Notes: generated by a model from the sequence alone, not told the origin. Shown: positions 1-9,240, counted from the first letter of the stretch. The stretch is 64,000 nt of DNA from Serratia bockelmannii (GCF_008011855.1 NZ_VOUX01000001.1:1-64000), one strand, 5' to 3'. Numbers and translations: made by a program.

Positions 1-1
1 T

Positions 2-77
2 GGGTCGTTAGCTCAGTTGGTAGAGCAGTTGACTTTTAATCAATTGGTCGCAGGTTCGAATCCTGCACGACCCACCA
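2..77 (+). tRNA. lysT: tRNA-Lys (anticodon UUU)
   Basis: A 76-nt cloverleaf with encoded CCA. The anticodon loop CTTTTAA carries TTT, the T arm contains GGTTCGAATCC, and the acceptor stem pairs GGGTCGT with ACGACCC. It is identical to the copies at 370 and 768. It begins one base into the window, so the cluster may continue upstream. The position before nadA matches the E. coli lysT-valT cluster. Confidence 0.97.
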
Positions 78-120
78 TTCTTCGAGAATGGCTGCGATAG
101 AGAATCGTAAAGGATGAGAA

Positions 121-217
121 CCGTAAAGGTTCGAGTCTCGCGCAGCGAGACAACATCACTCCGGTGATGGCCCGCAAGGGCGAGGCCAAAGGCCGAGTTA
201 TCCTGCACGACCCACCA
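121..217 (+). repeat. tRNA spacer repeat, copy A
   Basis: This spacer unit ends in the last 17 nt of the tRNA-Lys gene (TCCTGCACGACCCACCA). Before that end it holds consecutive short hairpins: GTCTCGC/GCGAGAC, ATCAC/GTGAT, GCCC/GGGC and GGCC/GGCC. Copy B at 555-650 is nearly the same. The rest of the 78-369 spacer shows no gene. The design recalls the repeats of the E. coli tyrT operon, which also contain a tRNA 3' end. Confidence 0.8.
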
Positions 218-369
218 TTCTTTAAGAATGGCAGCTTCAGAATCGTTTTGATGTGGCAAAGTAAAGGTCCGAGTCGAGTACCCGTCGAGTTGTCCTGAAC
301 ATCCCCATCCTTGTTTTCCGCGAGTCGGTTCCAATAACCTATTCGCCATCAGCAGTAAACCACATCAGT

Positions 370-445
370 GGGTCGTTAGCTCAGTTGGTAGAGCAGTTGA
401 CTTTTAATCAATTGGTCGCAGGTTCGAATCCTGCACGACCCACCA
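370..445 (+). tRNA. tRNA-Lys (anticodon UUU)
   Basis: Exact second copy of the 76-nt tRNA-Lys gene at 2-77, with anticodon TTT and encoded CCA. It lies in the same orientation and is followed by another structured spacer. Confidence 0.97.
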
Positions 446-485
446 CTCTTTAATAGAGCAAGGTGTTAAATCGTCAGGATGAGAC

Positions 486-550
486 AAAAGCGTTTACGCT
501 TTTGAACAGCGCTTGCGCTGGCCCGAAGGGGCCGTCTATGAAATAGACGG
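486..550 (+). other. String of four hairpins in the tRNA spacer
   Basis: Four hairpins follow one another with almost no gap: AAAAGCG/CGCTTTT (486-503), CAGCGC/GCGCTG (507-520), GGCCC/GGGCC (520-533) and CCGTCTAT/ATAGACGG (532-550). There is no open reading frame of note. The arrangement suggests that the tRNA precursor spacer folds into small rods, perhaps helping RNase processing. That role is inferred. Confidence 0.6.
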
Positions 551-554
551 ATAG

Positions 555-650
555 CCGTAAAGGTTCGAGTCTCGCGAAGCGAGACAACATCACTCCGGTG
601 ATGGCCCGAAGGGCGAGGCCCAAGGCCGAGTTATCCTGCACGACCCACCA
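555..650 (+). repeat. tRNA spacer repeat, copy B
   Basis: Near-identical to copy A (121-217). It has the same four hairpins with changed loops (GAA for GCA in the first) and the same terminal 17 nt of tRNA-Lys. Stems are preserved while loops vary, which fits selection on RNA structure or recent duplication. Confidence 0.8.
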
Positions 651-685
651 CTCTTTGAGAGTGAAAATAGCAGTACCACAGCAGT

Positions 686-761
686 GGGTGATTAGCTCAG
701 TTGGTAGAGCATCTCCTTTACACGGAGGGGGTCGGCGGTTCGAGCCCGTCATCACCCACCA
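686..761 (+). tRNA. valT: tRNA-Val (anticodon UAC)
   Basis: A 76-nt cloverleaf with encoded CCA. The anticodon stem-loop CTCCTTTACACGGAG carries TAC. The acceptor stem GGGTGAT pairs with ATCACCC. It lies six bases before the next tRNA-Lys, so the two are surely cotranscribed. Confidence 0.97.
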
Positions 762-767
762 CACTGC

Positions 768-843
768 GGGTCGTTAGCTCAGTTGGTAGAGCAGTTGACT
801 TTTAATCAATTGGTCGCAGGTTCGAATCCTGCACGACCCACCA
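768..843 (+). tRNA. lysW: tRNA-Lys (anticodon UUU)
   Basis: Third exact copy of tRNA-Lys in the window, with encoded CCA. It is the last intact tRNA before the terminator at 850-875. Confidence 0.97.
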
Positions 844-885
844 ATTCAGAAAAAAGCGCCTTTTGGCGCTTTTTTCGCATCTGCG
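825..885 (+). repeat. 61-bp direct repeat, copy 1 (tRNA-Lys tail plus terminator)
   Basis: Starts in the T arm of the third tRNA-Lys and runs through the CCA end and the terminator. The same 61 bases recur without a mismatch at 1026-1086. This marks a recent tandem duplication or gene-conversion event at the end of the tRNA operon. Confidence 0.9.
850..875 (+). terminator. Terminator of the tRNA operon
   Basis: The hairpin AAAAAAGCGCC-TTTT-GGCGCTTTTTT is perfectly paired and ends in a T run, six bases after the last intact tRNA. Confidence 0.9.
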
Positions 886-953
886 CCCACCTGACTCTAC
901 CTTTATCTTCTTGCTGACATAGCCCACTGAGTCGTGCGGGTGAGATCCTGCGT

Positions 954-1044
954 TCAGGTTCGAGCATCGCGCAGCGATACGACAACGCGCAGCGTTGCCC
1001 GTAGGGTGAGGCCACAGGCCGAATCAATCCTGCACGACCCACCA
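954..1044 (+). repeat. tRNA spacer repeat, diverged copy C
   Basis: Diverged copy of the spacer unit. Its hairpins ATCGC/GCGAT and CAACGC/GCGTTG replace the stems of copies A and B with other paired sequences, followed by GCCC/GGGT and GGCC/GGCC. It ends in the same tRNA-Lys 3' end. Paired changes in both arms support a structured RNA. Confidence 0.65.
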
Positions 1045-1086
1045 ATTCAGAAAAAAGCGCCTTTTGGCGCTTTTTTCGCATCTGCG
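1026..1086 (+). repeat. 61-bp direct repeat, copy 2
   Basis: Exact copy of 825-885. It contains the tRNA-Lys 3' end without the rest of a tRNA, and a second copy of the terminator. Confidence 0.9.
1051..1076 (+). terminator. Second, duplicated terminator
   Basis: Same hairpin and T run as at 850-875. Two identical terminators in series separate the tRNA operon from nadA. Confidence 0.88.
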
Positions 1087-1214
1087 TCATCGCAATCTAA
1101 ATCCGCTGCTTTCTCGTTTCAACACCACACCGATCGTCATCCTGCTCTTTTCTGAACGGCTATACGTTCTCGCCAGGCTGTTAATCCGCTGTGAACTGCG
1201 CGGTAACGCCTGTT

Positions 1215-1232
1215 TTTTTAATTCATTAAACA
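1215..1232 (+). promoter_or_regulatory. Candidate distal NadR box
   Basis: TTTTTA-N6-TAAACA matches the enterobacterial NadR box TGTTTA-N6-TAAACA at 11 of 12 positions. It lies about 140 bases before nadA, a known NadR target in enterics. The match is by eye. Confidence 0.4.
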
Positions 1233-1287
1233 ATAGGTGCGCAAATATGAAAATATCAGCGGACTTTTCGCGCAGTTTTAGGTATTT

Positions 1288-1305
1288 TGTTTAGTATATA
1301 AAACG
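1288..1305 (+). promoter_or_regulatory. Candidate proximal NadR box overlapping the nadA -10
   Basis: TGTTTA-N6-AAAACG matches the NadR box at 10 of 12 positions and overlaps TATAAA at 1297-1302, a likely -10 element. A repressor bound here would block the nadA-pnuC promoter. The remaining 1087-1367 sequence shows no gene. Confidence 0.45.
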
Positions 1306-1367
1306 AAGGGCGTTGCGGCAGGCGATATTCACGCGGCAGGCGCCCAGCCTAGCATGAGATTGCAGCG

Positions 1368-2429
1368 ATGAGTGAAATGTTTGATGTCAATGCGGCGGTG
1401 TATCCCTTCCCGCCTAAACCGGTACCGCTGGACGTAGCCGAAAAAGCCTTTTATCGCGAGAAGATCAAAACCCTGCTCAAGCAGCGCAATGCGGTGATGG
1501 TCGCCCACTATTATACCGATCCGGAAATCCAGGCGCTGGCGGAAGAAACCGGCGGCTGCGTGGCGGATTCGCTGGAAATGGCGCGCTTCGGCAGCGCCCA
1601 TCCGGCTTCCACGCTGTTGGTGGCCGGCGTGCGTTTCATGGGGGAAACCGCCAAAATCCTCAGCCCGGAAAAGCAGGTGCTGATGCCGACGCTGTTTGCC
1701 GAATGTTCGCTGGATCTGGGCTGCCCGGAAGAGGAGTTTCATGCGTTTTGCGACAGCCATCCCGATCGCACCGTGGTGGTCTATGCGAACACTTCGGCGG
1801 CGGTCAAAGCGCGCGCTGACTGGGTGGTGACCTCCAGCATCGCCGTCGAATTGATCGAGCATCTGGATAGCCTGGGCGAGAAGATCATCTGGGCGCCGGA
1901 TCGCCATCTCGGCAGCTACGTGCAGAAGCAGACCGGCGCCGACGTGCTGTGCTGGCAAGGCGCCTGCATTGTGCATGACGAGTTCAAGACCCAGGCGCTG
2001 CGGCGCATGAAGGCGCTTTATCCGCAGGCGGCGATCCTGGTGCATCCCGAATCGCCTCAGGCGGTGGTCGAGCTGGCGGATGCGGTGGGTTCTACCAGCC
2101 AACTGATCCAGGCGGCGAAAACATTGCCGCATCAACAGCTGATTGTCGCCACCGATCGCGGTATCTTTTACAAGATGCAGCAGGCCTGCCCGGACAAAGA
2201 GTTATTCGAAGCACCGACCGCCGGAGAAGGCGCGACCTGCCGCAGCTGCGCGCATTGCCCGTGGATGGCGATGAATGGCCTGAAGGCAATTGCCGAAGGG
2301 CTGGAGCAGGGGGGCGCGCAGCATGAGATCCACGTGGACGCCGCGCTGCGTGAGAAGGCGCTGGTGCCGCTGAACCGCATGCTGGATTTCGCCGCTCAGC
2401 TTAAGATGCAGGTTAAAGGCAACGCTTAA
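1368..2429 (+). CDS. nadA: Quinolinate synthase NadA
   Basis: NadA condenses iminoaspartate with dihydroxyacetone phosphate to quinolinate in NAD biosynthesis, using an oxygen-sensitive [4Fe-4S] cluster in the cytosol. The 353-aa product follows E. coli NadA from the start ([21 protein letters not shown]). It shows the AECS and CWQGAC cysteine segments and a C-terminal CRSCAHCPW group that supply the cluster ligands. The ATG at 1368 fits the E. coli N-terminus, although no strong ribosome site is visible. pnuC follows after 20 bases, so the pair is an operon, probably repressed by NadR through the boxes upstream. Confidence 0.97.
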   Translation: MSEMFDVNAAVYPFPPKPVPLDVAEKAFYREKIKTLLKQRNAVMVAHYYTDPEIQALAEETGGCVADSLEMARFGSAHPASTLLVAGVRFMGETAKILSPEKQVLMPTLFAECSLDLGCPEEEFHAFCDSHPDRTVVVYANTSAAVKARADWVVTSSIAVELIEHLDSLGEKIIWAPDRHLGSYVQKQTGADVLCWQGACIVHDEFKTQALRRMKALYPQAAILVHPESPQAVVELADAVGSTSQLIQAAKTLPHQQLIVATDRGIFYKMQQACPDKELFEAPTAGEGATCRSCAHCPWMAMNGLKAIAEGLEQGGAQHEIHVDAALREKALVPLNRMLDFAAQLKMQVKGNA

Positions 2430-2449
2430 CCGTTTAAAAGGATGACCTC

Positions 2450-3175
2450 ATGAGCTTCTTCAGTACCAGCAATATTCTGGTGCACATTCCGCTTGGTGCA
2501 GGCGGTTACGATCTGTCGTGGATCGAAGCTATCGGCACATTGTTCGGGTTGCTGTGCATCTGGTACGCCAGCAAGGAAAAAATCATCAACTACCTGTTCG
2601 GCCTGATCAACGTCACGCTGTTCGCGGTGATTTTCTTCCAGATCCAGCTGTACGCCAGCCTGCTGCTGCAGCTGTTTTTCTTCGGCGCCAATATTTACGG
2701 TTGGTATGCCTGGAGCCGCCAGACCCAGGATAATCAGGCCGAGCTGCAGATCCGCTGGCTGCCGCTGCCGAAAGCGTTGGCCTGGGCGGCGGTCTGCGTC
2801 ATCGGCATCGGCCTGATGACCTTTAACATCGACCGCGTGTTCGCCTGGCTGACGCAGGTTGCGGTGGCGGTGATGCAAGGGCTGGGGCTGAACGTGCAGA
2901 TGCCGACGCTGCAGCCGGACGCGTTCCCGTTTTGGGATTCGGCGATGATGGTGCTCTCCATCGTGGCGATGATCCTGATGACGCGCAAATACGTGGAAAA
3001 CTGGCTGCTGTGGGTGGTTATTGATGTCATCAGCGTGGCGATCTTCGCCTACCAAGGGGTGTACGCGATGGCGCTGGAGTACGTCATTCTGACGCTGATC
3101 GCCCTGAACGGCTCCTGGCTGTGGATCAAGAGCGCTGGGCGCAACCGTTCCAATCCGCTCTCTTCCGCACCGTAA
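2450..3175 (+). CDS. pnuC: Nicotinamide riboside transporter PnuC
   Basis: PnuC carries nicotinamide riboside across the inner membrane by facilitated diffusion, trapped by phosphorylation in the cytosol. The 241-aa protein has about seven hydrophobic helices, and the conserved stretches WIEAIGTLFGLLCIWYASKE and NIYGWYAW place it in the family. The start has AAAGGATGACCTC before the ATG. It is the second gene after nadA, which joins NAD synthesis to precursor uptake. Confidence 0.95.
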   Translation: MSFFSTSNILVHIPLGAGGYDLSWIEAIGTLFGLLCIWYASKEKIINYLFGLINVTLFAVIFFQIQLYASLLLQLFFFGANIYGWYAWSRQTQDNQAELQIRWLPLPKALAWAAVCVIGIGLMTFNIDRVFAWLTQVAVAVMQGLGLNVQMPTLQPDAFPFWDSAMMVLSIVAMILMTRKYVENWLLWVVIDVISVAIFAYQGVYAMALEYVILTLIALNGSWLWIKSAGRNRSNPLSSAP

Positions 3176-3181
3176 CAACGC

Positions 3182-3206
3182 AGAGGGCGCCGTGGTGGCG
3201 CCCTCT
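3182..3206. terminator. Convergent terminator between pnuC and zitB
   Basis: Ten-base stem AGAGGGCGCC/GGCGCCCTCT with a five-base loop, placed between the 3' ends of convergent pnuC and zitB. The T run is poor on both strands, so efficiency is uncertain. Confidence 0.5.
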
Positions 3207-3210
3207 TGGC

Positions 3211-4173
3211 TTAGTGGCGATGTCCCAGATGGGAATGCGCTTCGGCATGTGAGTGTTCACTCGGCTCCGGCGCCCGGTTGATACCGCAGTCCGGCGTCTC
3301 GCAGTGCTGGTATTCCATCTGAATGGTCACGTGGCCAATTTTGTAGTGTTCCAACAGATAAGCCTGAATGCGTTGCAACAGCCCATCGTGGTCATGCGGC
3401 GGGATCACCTGCGCATGCAGCGTCATCAGCTTCTGGTCGCCAATCTGCCAGACGTGTACGTGGTGGATGTTGCGCACTTCCGGGATATTCAGGCACAGGT
3501 CTTTTTGCAGCTTGGCGATGTCGACCTCCTGCGGCGTGCCTTCCAGCAGCTCGTGGAAGCTCTCCTTCAGCAGCCGCCAGGCGCTGCGCAGTACCAGGCA
3601 GGAGACCAGCACCGACAGGATCGGGTCAATCGGCGTCCAGCCGGTGGCGAGAATGACGATGGCGGCGACGATGGCGCCCACCGAGCCGAGCAGGTCGCCC
3701 AACACATGCAGCGCGGCCGCCCTCACGTTGATATTTTTCTCTTCGCTGCCGCGATGCAGCAGCCAGAAGGCGAACAGGTTCGCCAGCAGCCCCGCTATGG
3801 CGATGATCAGCATCGGAGTACCCATCACCGGCTGTGGTTCGAAGAAACGCCGTATCGCCTCCCACAGGATGAATACCACGATCACCAGCAGCGCCGCGGC
3901 GTTGAGGAAGGCCGCCAGGGTGGTCAGGCGCAGATAGCCGAAGGTGTGGCGCGCGTTGGGCTTGCGCTGGGAAAAGTGCACCGCCATCAGCGCCACCAAC
4001 AGCGCGGCGGCATCGGTCAGCATGTGCCCGGCATCGGCTAACAGCGCCAGCGAGCCGGACAACAGGCCGCCGACCACCTCGGCCACCATAAAGACCGCGG
4101 TGACTAAAAAAGCGGTCAGTAGGCGTTTACTATTACTGTCTTTCGGCAGGTGTACGTGTGGAGTGTCCGACAT
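3211..4173 (-). CDS. zitB: Zinc/cation diffusion facilitator ZitB
   Basis: ZitB is a cation diffusion facilitator that exports zinc from the cytosol by exchange with protons. The 320-aa protein has six predicted membrane helices. The metal site ADAGHMLTD in helix 2 (D47, H50, D54) and HVLGDLLGS in helix 5 provide the HxxxD pairs. The C-terminus is His-rich ([14 protein letters not shown]). Its start ATG overlaps the stop of the upstream sensor kinase gene by one base (TAATG), so translation is probably coupled. E. coli zitB is not linked to such a kinase, which makes this context notable. Confidence 0.93.
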   Translation of the reverse strand: MSDTPHVHLPKDSNSKRLLTAFLVTAVFMVAEVVGGLLSGSLALLADAGHMLTDAAALLVALMAVHFSQRKPNARHTFGYLRLTTLAAFLNAAALLVIVVFILWEAIRRFFEPQPVMGTPMLIIAIAGLLANLFAFWLLHRGSEEKNINVRAAALHVLGDLLGSVGAIVAAIVILATGWTPIDPILSVLVSCLVLRSAWRLLKESFHELLEGTPQEVDIAKLQKDLCLNIPEVRNIHHVHVWQIGDQKLMTLHAQVIPPHDHDGLLQRIQAYLLEHYKIGHVTIQMEYQHCETPDCGINRAPEPSEHSHAEAHSHLGHRH

Positions 4174-7100
4174 TATTCATCCTTATGCATAGCGAAAGAG
4201 GGGGCGGCGGCGAGCAGAGCGTCCAGCTCCGGTTCTATCTGCGCCACTAACGCCTTTAATTTAGTATAAGCGGCGGCGGCAAGCTCGCCCCGACGTGCGG
4301 TATCCACCAGCTGCTGGCACAGCTGCGCGGCTTCCGGCAGCTGCAGCATCAGCAGGCTGCCCTTGATGCGGTGCGCCGCCTGCTCCAGGCGCGGCCAGTC
4401 GTGCGCGTCGACGGCGTCCGCGAGCCGCTGCCGGTCTTGCCGCAGCGTATTGCCGAGTGTCTGCGCCAGCCGCTGCAGCATGGCGCGATCGCCACCCGCC
4501 ATTTCGGCCAGCGTTTGCCGCAGGTCAGTAAGGACTGACTTTTCTTCCTGAGCCTGCGGCTGTTGAGCCAATACCTGGCCGATCGCCGCCAGTGAAATCG
4601 GTTTGGTCAGGAAGTGGTCGATCGCCACCAGCCCCGGCGGGATGCGGGTAAACTCCTGCACGTCTGCCGAGCAGAGCACGATGCGGCAAGGCGGGCGCTG
4701 CAGCCGCTGTTCGTCGCGTCGGATCAGTCTGGCCAGCGTCAGGCCGTCCGGGCGCGGCATGTTATAGTCGATAAACAGCAGATCGAACGGCTGTCGGCGC
4801 TGGGCCTTCAGCAGCGCATAGCCTTGTTCGAAGCGGGCCGGCTGTAATCCGAAGTGGCGCAGCTGGCGTTCCATCAGCAACAGATTGGTGGGATGATCGT
4901 CGATCAGCGCGGTACGTAAGGCGGAAGACGGCAGATCAAAAGTGCGCTCTGCCGGGGCGACAGCCGGCAGCGCGCCGCTCAGCTCGACCGGTATCGCGAC
5001 CTTGACACGGGTACCGACGCCCGGCTGCGAGTGCAGTTCGATACGGCCGCCCATCTGTTCGACGATTTCTTTGCAGATCGACAGCCCCAAACCGGTGCCC
5101 TGCACCGAGATGCGTTGCGCGCCGCGTGCACGGTAAAACGGTTGGAACAACTTGCCTATTTCATCGGCGGCGATGCCGCAGCCGCTGTCGTTTACCGTCA
5201 GATGCAATTCCCCCTGCCGCTCATCCTGCGCGCGCCAGCCGACCTCGACCTGAATAGCGCCGCGTGGCGTGAACTTTATCGCGTTGTTTATCAAGTTATT
5301 AGCCACCTGAAGTAAACGCTCACCATCAATAATCACCGCCTCCGGCAGCGCCGGATCCGCCACTACGCTCAGCGTCAACGGCCGTTCGCCGATCAGCGGC
5401 CGGTAGAGGGCGTCGATGCGCGCGACCCAGGGGCGCAGCGCCACCGGTTTCGGCGCCAGCGTCAGCGAACCGGTTTCCAGCCGAGCGTGATCCTGCAGGT
5501 CGTTGAGCAGGTTGAGCAGCGAAGAGGCCGAGCTGTATATCACCGGCAGGCCTTCCTGCGCGGGTTGGCGTTTGAGCTCCAGTTCCAGCAGGCCGAGGAT
5601 GGCGTGCATCGGCGTGCGCAACTCGTGGCTGACGGTGGCGAGGAATTTGCTCTTCATGCGGTTTTCCGCTTCGGCGCGGCGGCGCGCCTGCTCGAGCTCT
5701 TCGCGTTCGCGTTTTTCACGGCGCTGCAGCATGAAACGGCGCAGCGTCAGCGCCAACAGCAGCACGGTGGCGGCGGCCAGCAGCGCCAGCAGCCAGGTAG
5801 TCTGCGGTGGCATGCGGTTATCGTTCACCGCATCGATCAGGTTGCTGCGATCGACGATCCACTCGTCGCGCAGCGATTGCAGGGTGTCCGCCGGGATCTG
5901 CATCAGGTTCTTATCGAGGATTGCCAGTAGCAGCGTCTGATCGCGACGCACGCCGAAGGCCACCGGATAGGGGATATTGTTGGCGGCGAAGGCCAGTTTG
6001 ATGGCGCCGGAATAGCGCGACAGCGCCAAAAAGTTGGCGGAAATGACGTTATCCACCAGCGCATCCAACTGGCCGTTGGCCAGCGCGTCGTACATCGACT
6101 TGCTGTCGGCGAAGCTGACGGTCTGCTCCTGTTCCGGTACCAGCCCCCGCGCCAAATCGCCCTGCAGCACGCCGATGCGCTTACCGGCCAAATCGCTCCA
6201 GGTTGAGATGCCGTTGGCGTATTGGCCGACGTAAACGCCCCACAGCGAACGGTGGATCGGCATGCTGGCACCGTAGCGCGCCTTGACGCCGCGCGCCAGC
6301 GGCAGGGCGGCGCGGAAGCTGGCCTGGCCGGACTGCACCAGCTCATCGGCCTGCTCGGCGTTGCGCGCCCACAGTGGCGCGAAACGCAGTCCGGTGTTTT
6401 GCGCGATGATGTTGAGAATGTCGATGGCGTAGCCACGCGGCTGGCCGTCGGAGCCGCGGTAGGCGAACGGGAAGTTGTTCTCGATGGCGGCGTAGTAAAC
6501 CACGCGGTGGCTCGCCACCCAGTTTTTCTCCATCGCCGTCAGATCGGCATTGCCGGTGTCGAGGTAGCTGGGGATCTTTTTGCTCCAGCGGCTCAGCAGG
6601 GCATTCATCAGCTCCATCGGCGCGTCGGCGATGGCGGTGTCCAGCGTGTCTATCAGGCGCGGATCGGCGGCGGCGAACACGAAGGAGAGGTTGCCCAGGT
6701 TCTCGTTGCTTTCAATCTGATAGAGCTGGCCGAGCTGCAGCTGGTCGATGATAAAGCTGGCGCTGGCCTCGTCGGCGATAAAGTAGTCGCTGCTGCCGTT
6801 GAGCAGCGAATAGACCGCCTGCAGGTTGTTGTCGTAGCGCTGGATCTGCGATGCCACCGCCTGCAGGGCGCCGCCGGACTGCATGTCGGTCAGCGCGCCG
6901 ATCGCGACGCGGGCGTTGGCGGAATTGAGCATCACCGGCCGATCGTTGCTGCGATCGCGCAATACGCGCAGATTGCTGACGTAGTAGGGCTGAGAGATCT
7001 CCAGCCCGTGCAGCGCTTCACTCTGCGGGATGCCGTACAGCAGATCGACCTTGCCGTCGTGCAGCGCCTGCTCCAGCTGCGTCAGGTCGGCGAAGCCGTA

Positions 7101-7373
7101 AATGGCGAAGCGGATGCCGGTCACCTGCTGAATATAGCCGAGGTAGTCGGCGTTCAGCCCATACAGATCGTCGTCCACGATGATGTTGTATGGGCTGGTG
7201 TTCTCACTGATGATGCCGACGCGCAGCGTGCGATCGCGCCAGGGATTTTTCTCGCCGACGATCAGCATGTTCTCGGGGGTATTCAGGTTGCTGACCAACT
7301 GATAGCGCACCGGCTCCGCCGCCTGCGCCAGGCCGCACCACAGGATCAGCAGCAGCAGGGCGCGGCGCATCAT
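4173..7373 (-). CDS. BvgS/EvgS-type hybrid sensor histidine kinase
   Basis: This 1066-aa phosphorelay kinase has a signal peptide and two tandem periplasmic SBP_bac_3 (Venus flytrap) domains, roughly residues 45-265 and 280-500. A membrane helix lies near 523-543. A HisKA domain carries phosphoacceptor H583 (SHELRTP). The HATPase domain shows [17 protein letters not shown] and GTGLGLSI. A receiver domain has D869 (LLFIDYNMP) and a C-terminal Hpt domain has H1001 (AAHRIKGS). No PAS domain lies between membrane and HisKA, as in EvgS. Its start overlaps the response regulator gene by four bases, and its stop touches zitB. The ligand is unknown. The operon suggests zinc or envelope stress, but that is inference. 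Confidence 0.9.
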   Translation of the reverse strand: MMRRALLLLILWCGLAQAAEPVRYQLVSNLNTPENMLIVGEKNPWRDRTLRVGIISENTSPYNIIVDDDLYGLNADYLGYIQQVTGIRFAIYGFADLTQLEQALHDGKVDLLYGIPQSEALHGLEISQPYYVSNLRVLRDRSNDRPVMLNSANARVAIGALTDMQSGGALQAVASQIQRYDNNLQAVYSLLNGSSDYFIADEASASFIIDQLQLGQLYQIESNENLGNLSFVFAAADPRLIDTLDTAIADAPMELMNALLSRWSKKIPSYLDTGNADLTAMEKNWVASHRVVYYAAIENNFPFAYRGSDGQPRGYAIDILNIIAQNTGLRFAPLWARNAEQADELVQSGQASFRAALPLARGVKARYGASMPIHRSLWGVYVGQYANGISTWSDLAGKRIGVLQGDLARGLVPEQEQTVSFADSKSMYDALANGQLDALVDNVISANFLALSRYSGAIKLAFAANNIPYPVAFGVRRDQTLLLAILDKNLMQIPADTLQSLRDEWIVDRSNLIDAVNDNRMPPQTTWLLALLAAATVLLLALTLRRFMLQRREKREREELEQARRRAEAENRMKSKFLATVSHELRTPMHAILGLLELELKRQPAQEGLPVIYSSASSLLNLLNDLQDHARLETGSLTLAPKPVALRPWVARIDALYRPLIGERPLTLSVVADPALPEAVIIDGERLLQVANNLINNAIKFTPRGAIQVEVGWRAQDERQGELHLTVNDSGCGIAADEIGKLFQPFYRARGAQRISVQGTGLGLSICKEIVEQMGGRIELHSQPGVGTRVKVAIPVELSGALPAVAPAERTFDLPSSALRTALIDDHPTNLLLMERQLRHFGLQPARFEQGYALLKAQRRQPFDLLFIDYNMPRPDGLTLARLIRRDEQRLQRPPCRIVLCSADVQEFTRIPPGLVAIDHFLTKPISLAAIGQVLAQQPQAQEEKSVLTDLRQTLAEMAGGDRAMLQRLAQTLGNTLRQDRQRLADAVDAHDWPRLEQAAHRIKGSLLMLQLPEAAQLCQQLVDTARRGELAAAAYTKLKALVAQIEPELDALLAAAPSFAMHKDE

Positions 7374-7981
7374 GGCGCCAGCTCTTTAAACACCGCCACC
7401 AGCTCCAGCAGGTTGCCGGCGCCGGTTTTACGCTGGATGTTTTTTTTGTGCGTGCTGACGGTCTTGTTGCTGATGTGCAGCCGGTCGGCGATCTGCAGGT
7501 TGGACAGCCCCTGGCTCAGCAAGCCCAGCACCTCGAGCTCCTTGGGGGTGAGCTGCCCGCCGTCCGCCGTCGGTGGCTCTTCGGCCAGCGCGGCGGCGGG
7601 GAAGCGGGTTTCACCGTCCAGCACCTGCTCGATCGCCTGCACCAACTCCGCCAGCGAGCTGCCTTTATTGACGAAACCGTCGGCGCCGGCGGCATGCGCC
7701 ATGCGCGCATAGACATCGGCTTCCTGCGCGGTATAGATCAGGATTTTTTGTTGCGGATAGCGGCGGCGGATTTTTTTCAACAGCTGCAGCCCGTCGGCCT
7801 GCGGCAGGCCGATATCCAGGATCACCAGGCCAAAAGCGGCCTCGGCCAGCAGGGCCAGCGCCTGTACGTCATCCTGTGCCGCCTGCAGGTGGTAGGGACG
7901 GGATGATTTCATTAGCGCCGCTTCCAGTGCGACATGAACCACCGGGTGGTCATCAACTAATAGCAGAGAGGGCATGTTCAA
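7370..7981 (-). CDS. NarL/LuxR-family response regulator (BvgA/EvgA type)
   Basis: The 203-aa protein has an N-terminal receiver domain with acidic pair D10-D11 and phosphoacceptor D56 (LVILDIGLPQADG). The C-terminal LuxR-type helix-turn-helix reads LTPKELEVLGLLSQGLSN then IADRLHISNKTVSTHKKNI. It is the first gene of a three-gene unit with the hybrid kinase and zitB and lies divergent from aroG. Its partner is almost certainly the kinase (ATGA overlap). The target genes are unknown and may include its own operon. Confidence 0.92.
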   Translation of the reverse strand: MNMPSLLLVDDHPVVHVALEAALMKSSRPYHLQAAQDDVQALALLAEAAFGLVILDIGLPQADGLQLLKKIRRRYPQQKILIYTAQEADVYARMAHAAGADGFVNKGSSLAELVQAIEQVLDGETRFPAAALAEEPPTADGGQLTPKELEVLGLLSQGLSNLQIADRLHISNKTVSTHKKNIQRKTGAGNLLELVAVFKELAP

Positions 7982-8088
7982 CTCGGGTCACTTTATATTC
8001 TGATCGCTAGCATAGCGAAAAAGGAGGCTCTGCGCTCGCCAGATGAAACAGCACAATCTGCTGTTAATTTGGCGGTTCCAGCGGTGGG

Positions 8089-8129
8089 GGGCAAAGGTGA
8101 TTTACAGCGCCATTCTCACAGGCTAGATT
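8089..8129 (+). promoter_or_regulatory. aroG promoter with candidate TyrR box
   Basis: TTTACA (8101-8106), a 17-base spacer and TAGATT (8124-8129) form a plausible sigma-70 promoter. The -35 is also the right half of a TyrR-like box at 8089-8106 (GGGCAA-N6-TTTACA), which keeps the key G-N14-C pair but matches the left half poorly. E. coli aroG is repressed by TyrR with phenylalanine. Confidence 0.45.
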
Positions 8130-8187
8130 GTTGGGATCTACACCGTTACGCACTGCGAAATACCCCACGATACCGAATGGAAAAGCT

Positions 8188-9240
8188 ATGAATTACCAAA
8201 ACGACGATTTACGCATTAATGATATTAAGGAACTCCTGCCGCCGGTGGCTTTGCTGGAGAAATTCCCGGCCACTGAACGCGCGGCAAAGACGGTGTCCCA
8301 GGCCCGCAGCGCAATTCACAATATCCTCCGCGGCAGCGACGATCGCCTGCTGGTGGTGATTGGCCCTTGCTCCATCCATGATACCCAAGCCGCCAAAGAG
8401 TACGCGGGGCGCCTGCTGGCGCTGCGTGAAGAACTGAGCGGCGAGCTGGAAGTGGTGATGCGCGTGTACTTCGAAAAACCGCGCACCACCGTGGGCTGGA
8501 AAGGCCTGATCAACGATCCGCAAATGGACAACAGCTTCAACATCAACGACGGCCTGCGCCTGGCGCGCAAGCTGCTGGTGGAGATCAACGACAGCGGCCT
8601 GCCGGCCGCCGGCGAATTCCTCGACATGATCACGCCGCAGTACCTGGCGGATCTGATGAGCTGGGGCGCCATCGGCGCGCGCACCACGGAATCGCAGGTG
8701 CACCGTGAGCTGGCTTCCGGCCTTTCTTGCCCGGTCGGCTTCAAGAACGGCACCGACGGCACCATCAAGGTGGCGATCGACGCTATCAACGCCGCCGGCG
8801 CGCCGCACTGCTTCCTCTCGGTGACTAAATGGGGCCACTCGGCGATTGTTAACACCAGCGGCAACGGCGACTGCCACATTATCCTGCGCGGCGGCAAAGA
8901 GCCGAACTACAGCGCGGCGCACGTGAAGGACGTCAAAGCCGGTCTGAGCAAAGCCGGGCTGCCGGCGCAGGTGATGATCGACTTCAGCCATGCCAACAGC
9001 AGCAAACAGTTCAAAAAGCAGATGGACGTGAGCGCCGATGTTTGCGGGCAAATTGGCGGCGGTGAAAAAGCGATTATCGGCGTGATGATCGAAAGCCATC
9101 TGGTGGAAGGCAACCAGAGCCTCGAAAGCGGCGAACCGCTGGTTTACGGCAAGAGCGTCACCGACGGCTGCATCGGCTGGCAGGATACCGAAACCGTGCT
9201 GCGCGATCTGGCGGCGGCGGTGAAAGCGCGCCGCGGTTAA
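8188..9240 (+). CDS. aroG: 3-deoxy-7-phosphoheptulonate synthase (Phe-type DAHP synthase)
   Basis: AroG joins phosphoenolpyruvate and erythrose 4-phosphate to DAHP, the first step of aromatic amino acid synthesis. The 350-aa sequence matches E. coli AroG from MNYQNDDLRI onward. Motifs include LLVVIGPCSIHD, RVYFEKPRTTVGWKG and VMIDFSHANSSKQ. An in-frame ATG at 8128 would add 20 residues, but the start at 8188 agrees with the family length. The aroG rather than aroF or aroH call rests on sequence resemblance and synteny before gpmA. Confidence 0.95.
   Translation: MNYQNDDLRINDIKELLPPVALLEKFPATERAAKTVSQARSAIHNILRGSDDRLLVVIGPCSIHDTQAAKEYAGRLLALREELSGELEVVMRVYFEKPRTTVGWKGLINDPQMDNSFNINDGLRLARKLLVEINDSGLPAAGEFLDMITPQYLADLMSWGAIGARTTESQVHRELASGLSCPVGFKNGTDGTIKVAIDAINAAGAPHCFLSVTKWGHSAIVNTSGNGDCHIILRGGKEPNYSAAHVKDVKAGLSKAGLPAQVMIDFSHANSSKQFKKQMDVSADVCGQIGGGEKAIIGVMIESHLVEGNQSLESGEPLVYGKSVTDGCIGWQDTETVLRDLAAAVKARRG

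Noticed and set aside
8-349. Open frames within the tRNA cluster (8-349, 474-764, 806-1090)
   Set aside because: They read through tRNA genes and hairpin repeats, and their repeated peptides come from the DNA repeats.
486-650. CRISPR-like array
   Set aside because: The hairpins are adjacent and differ in sequence, with no equal spacers, and the units end in tRNA tails. No CRISPR array or cas gene was seen in the window.
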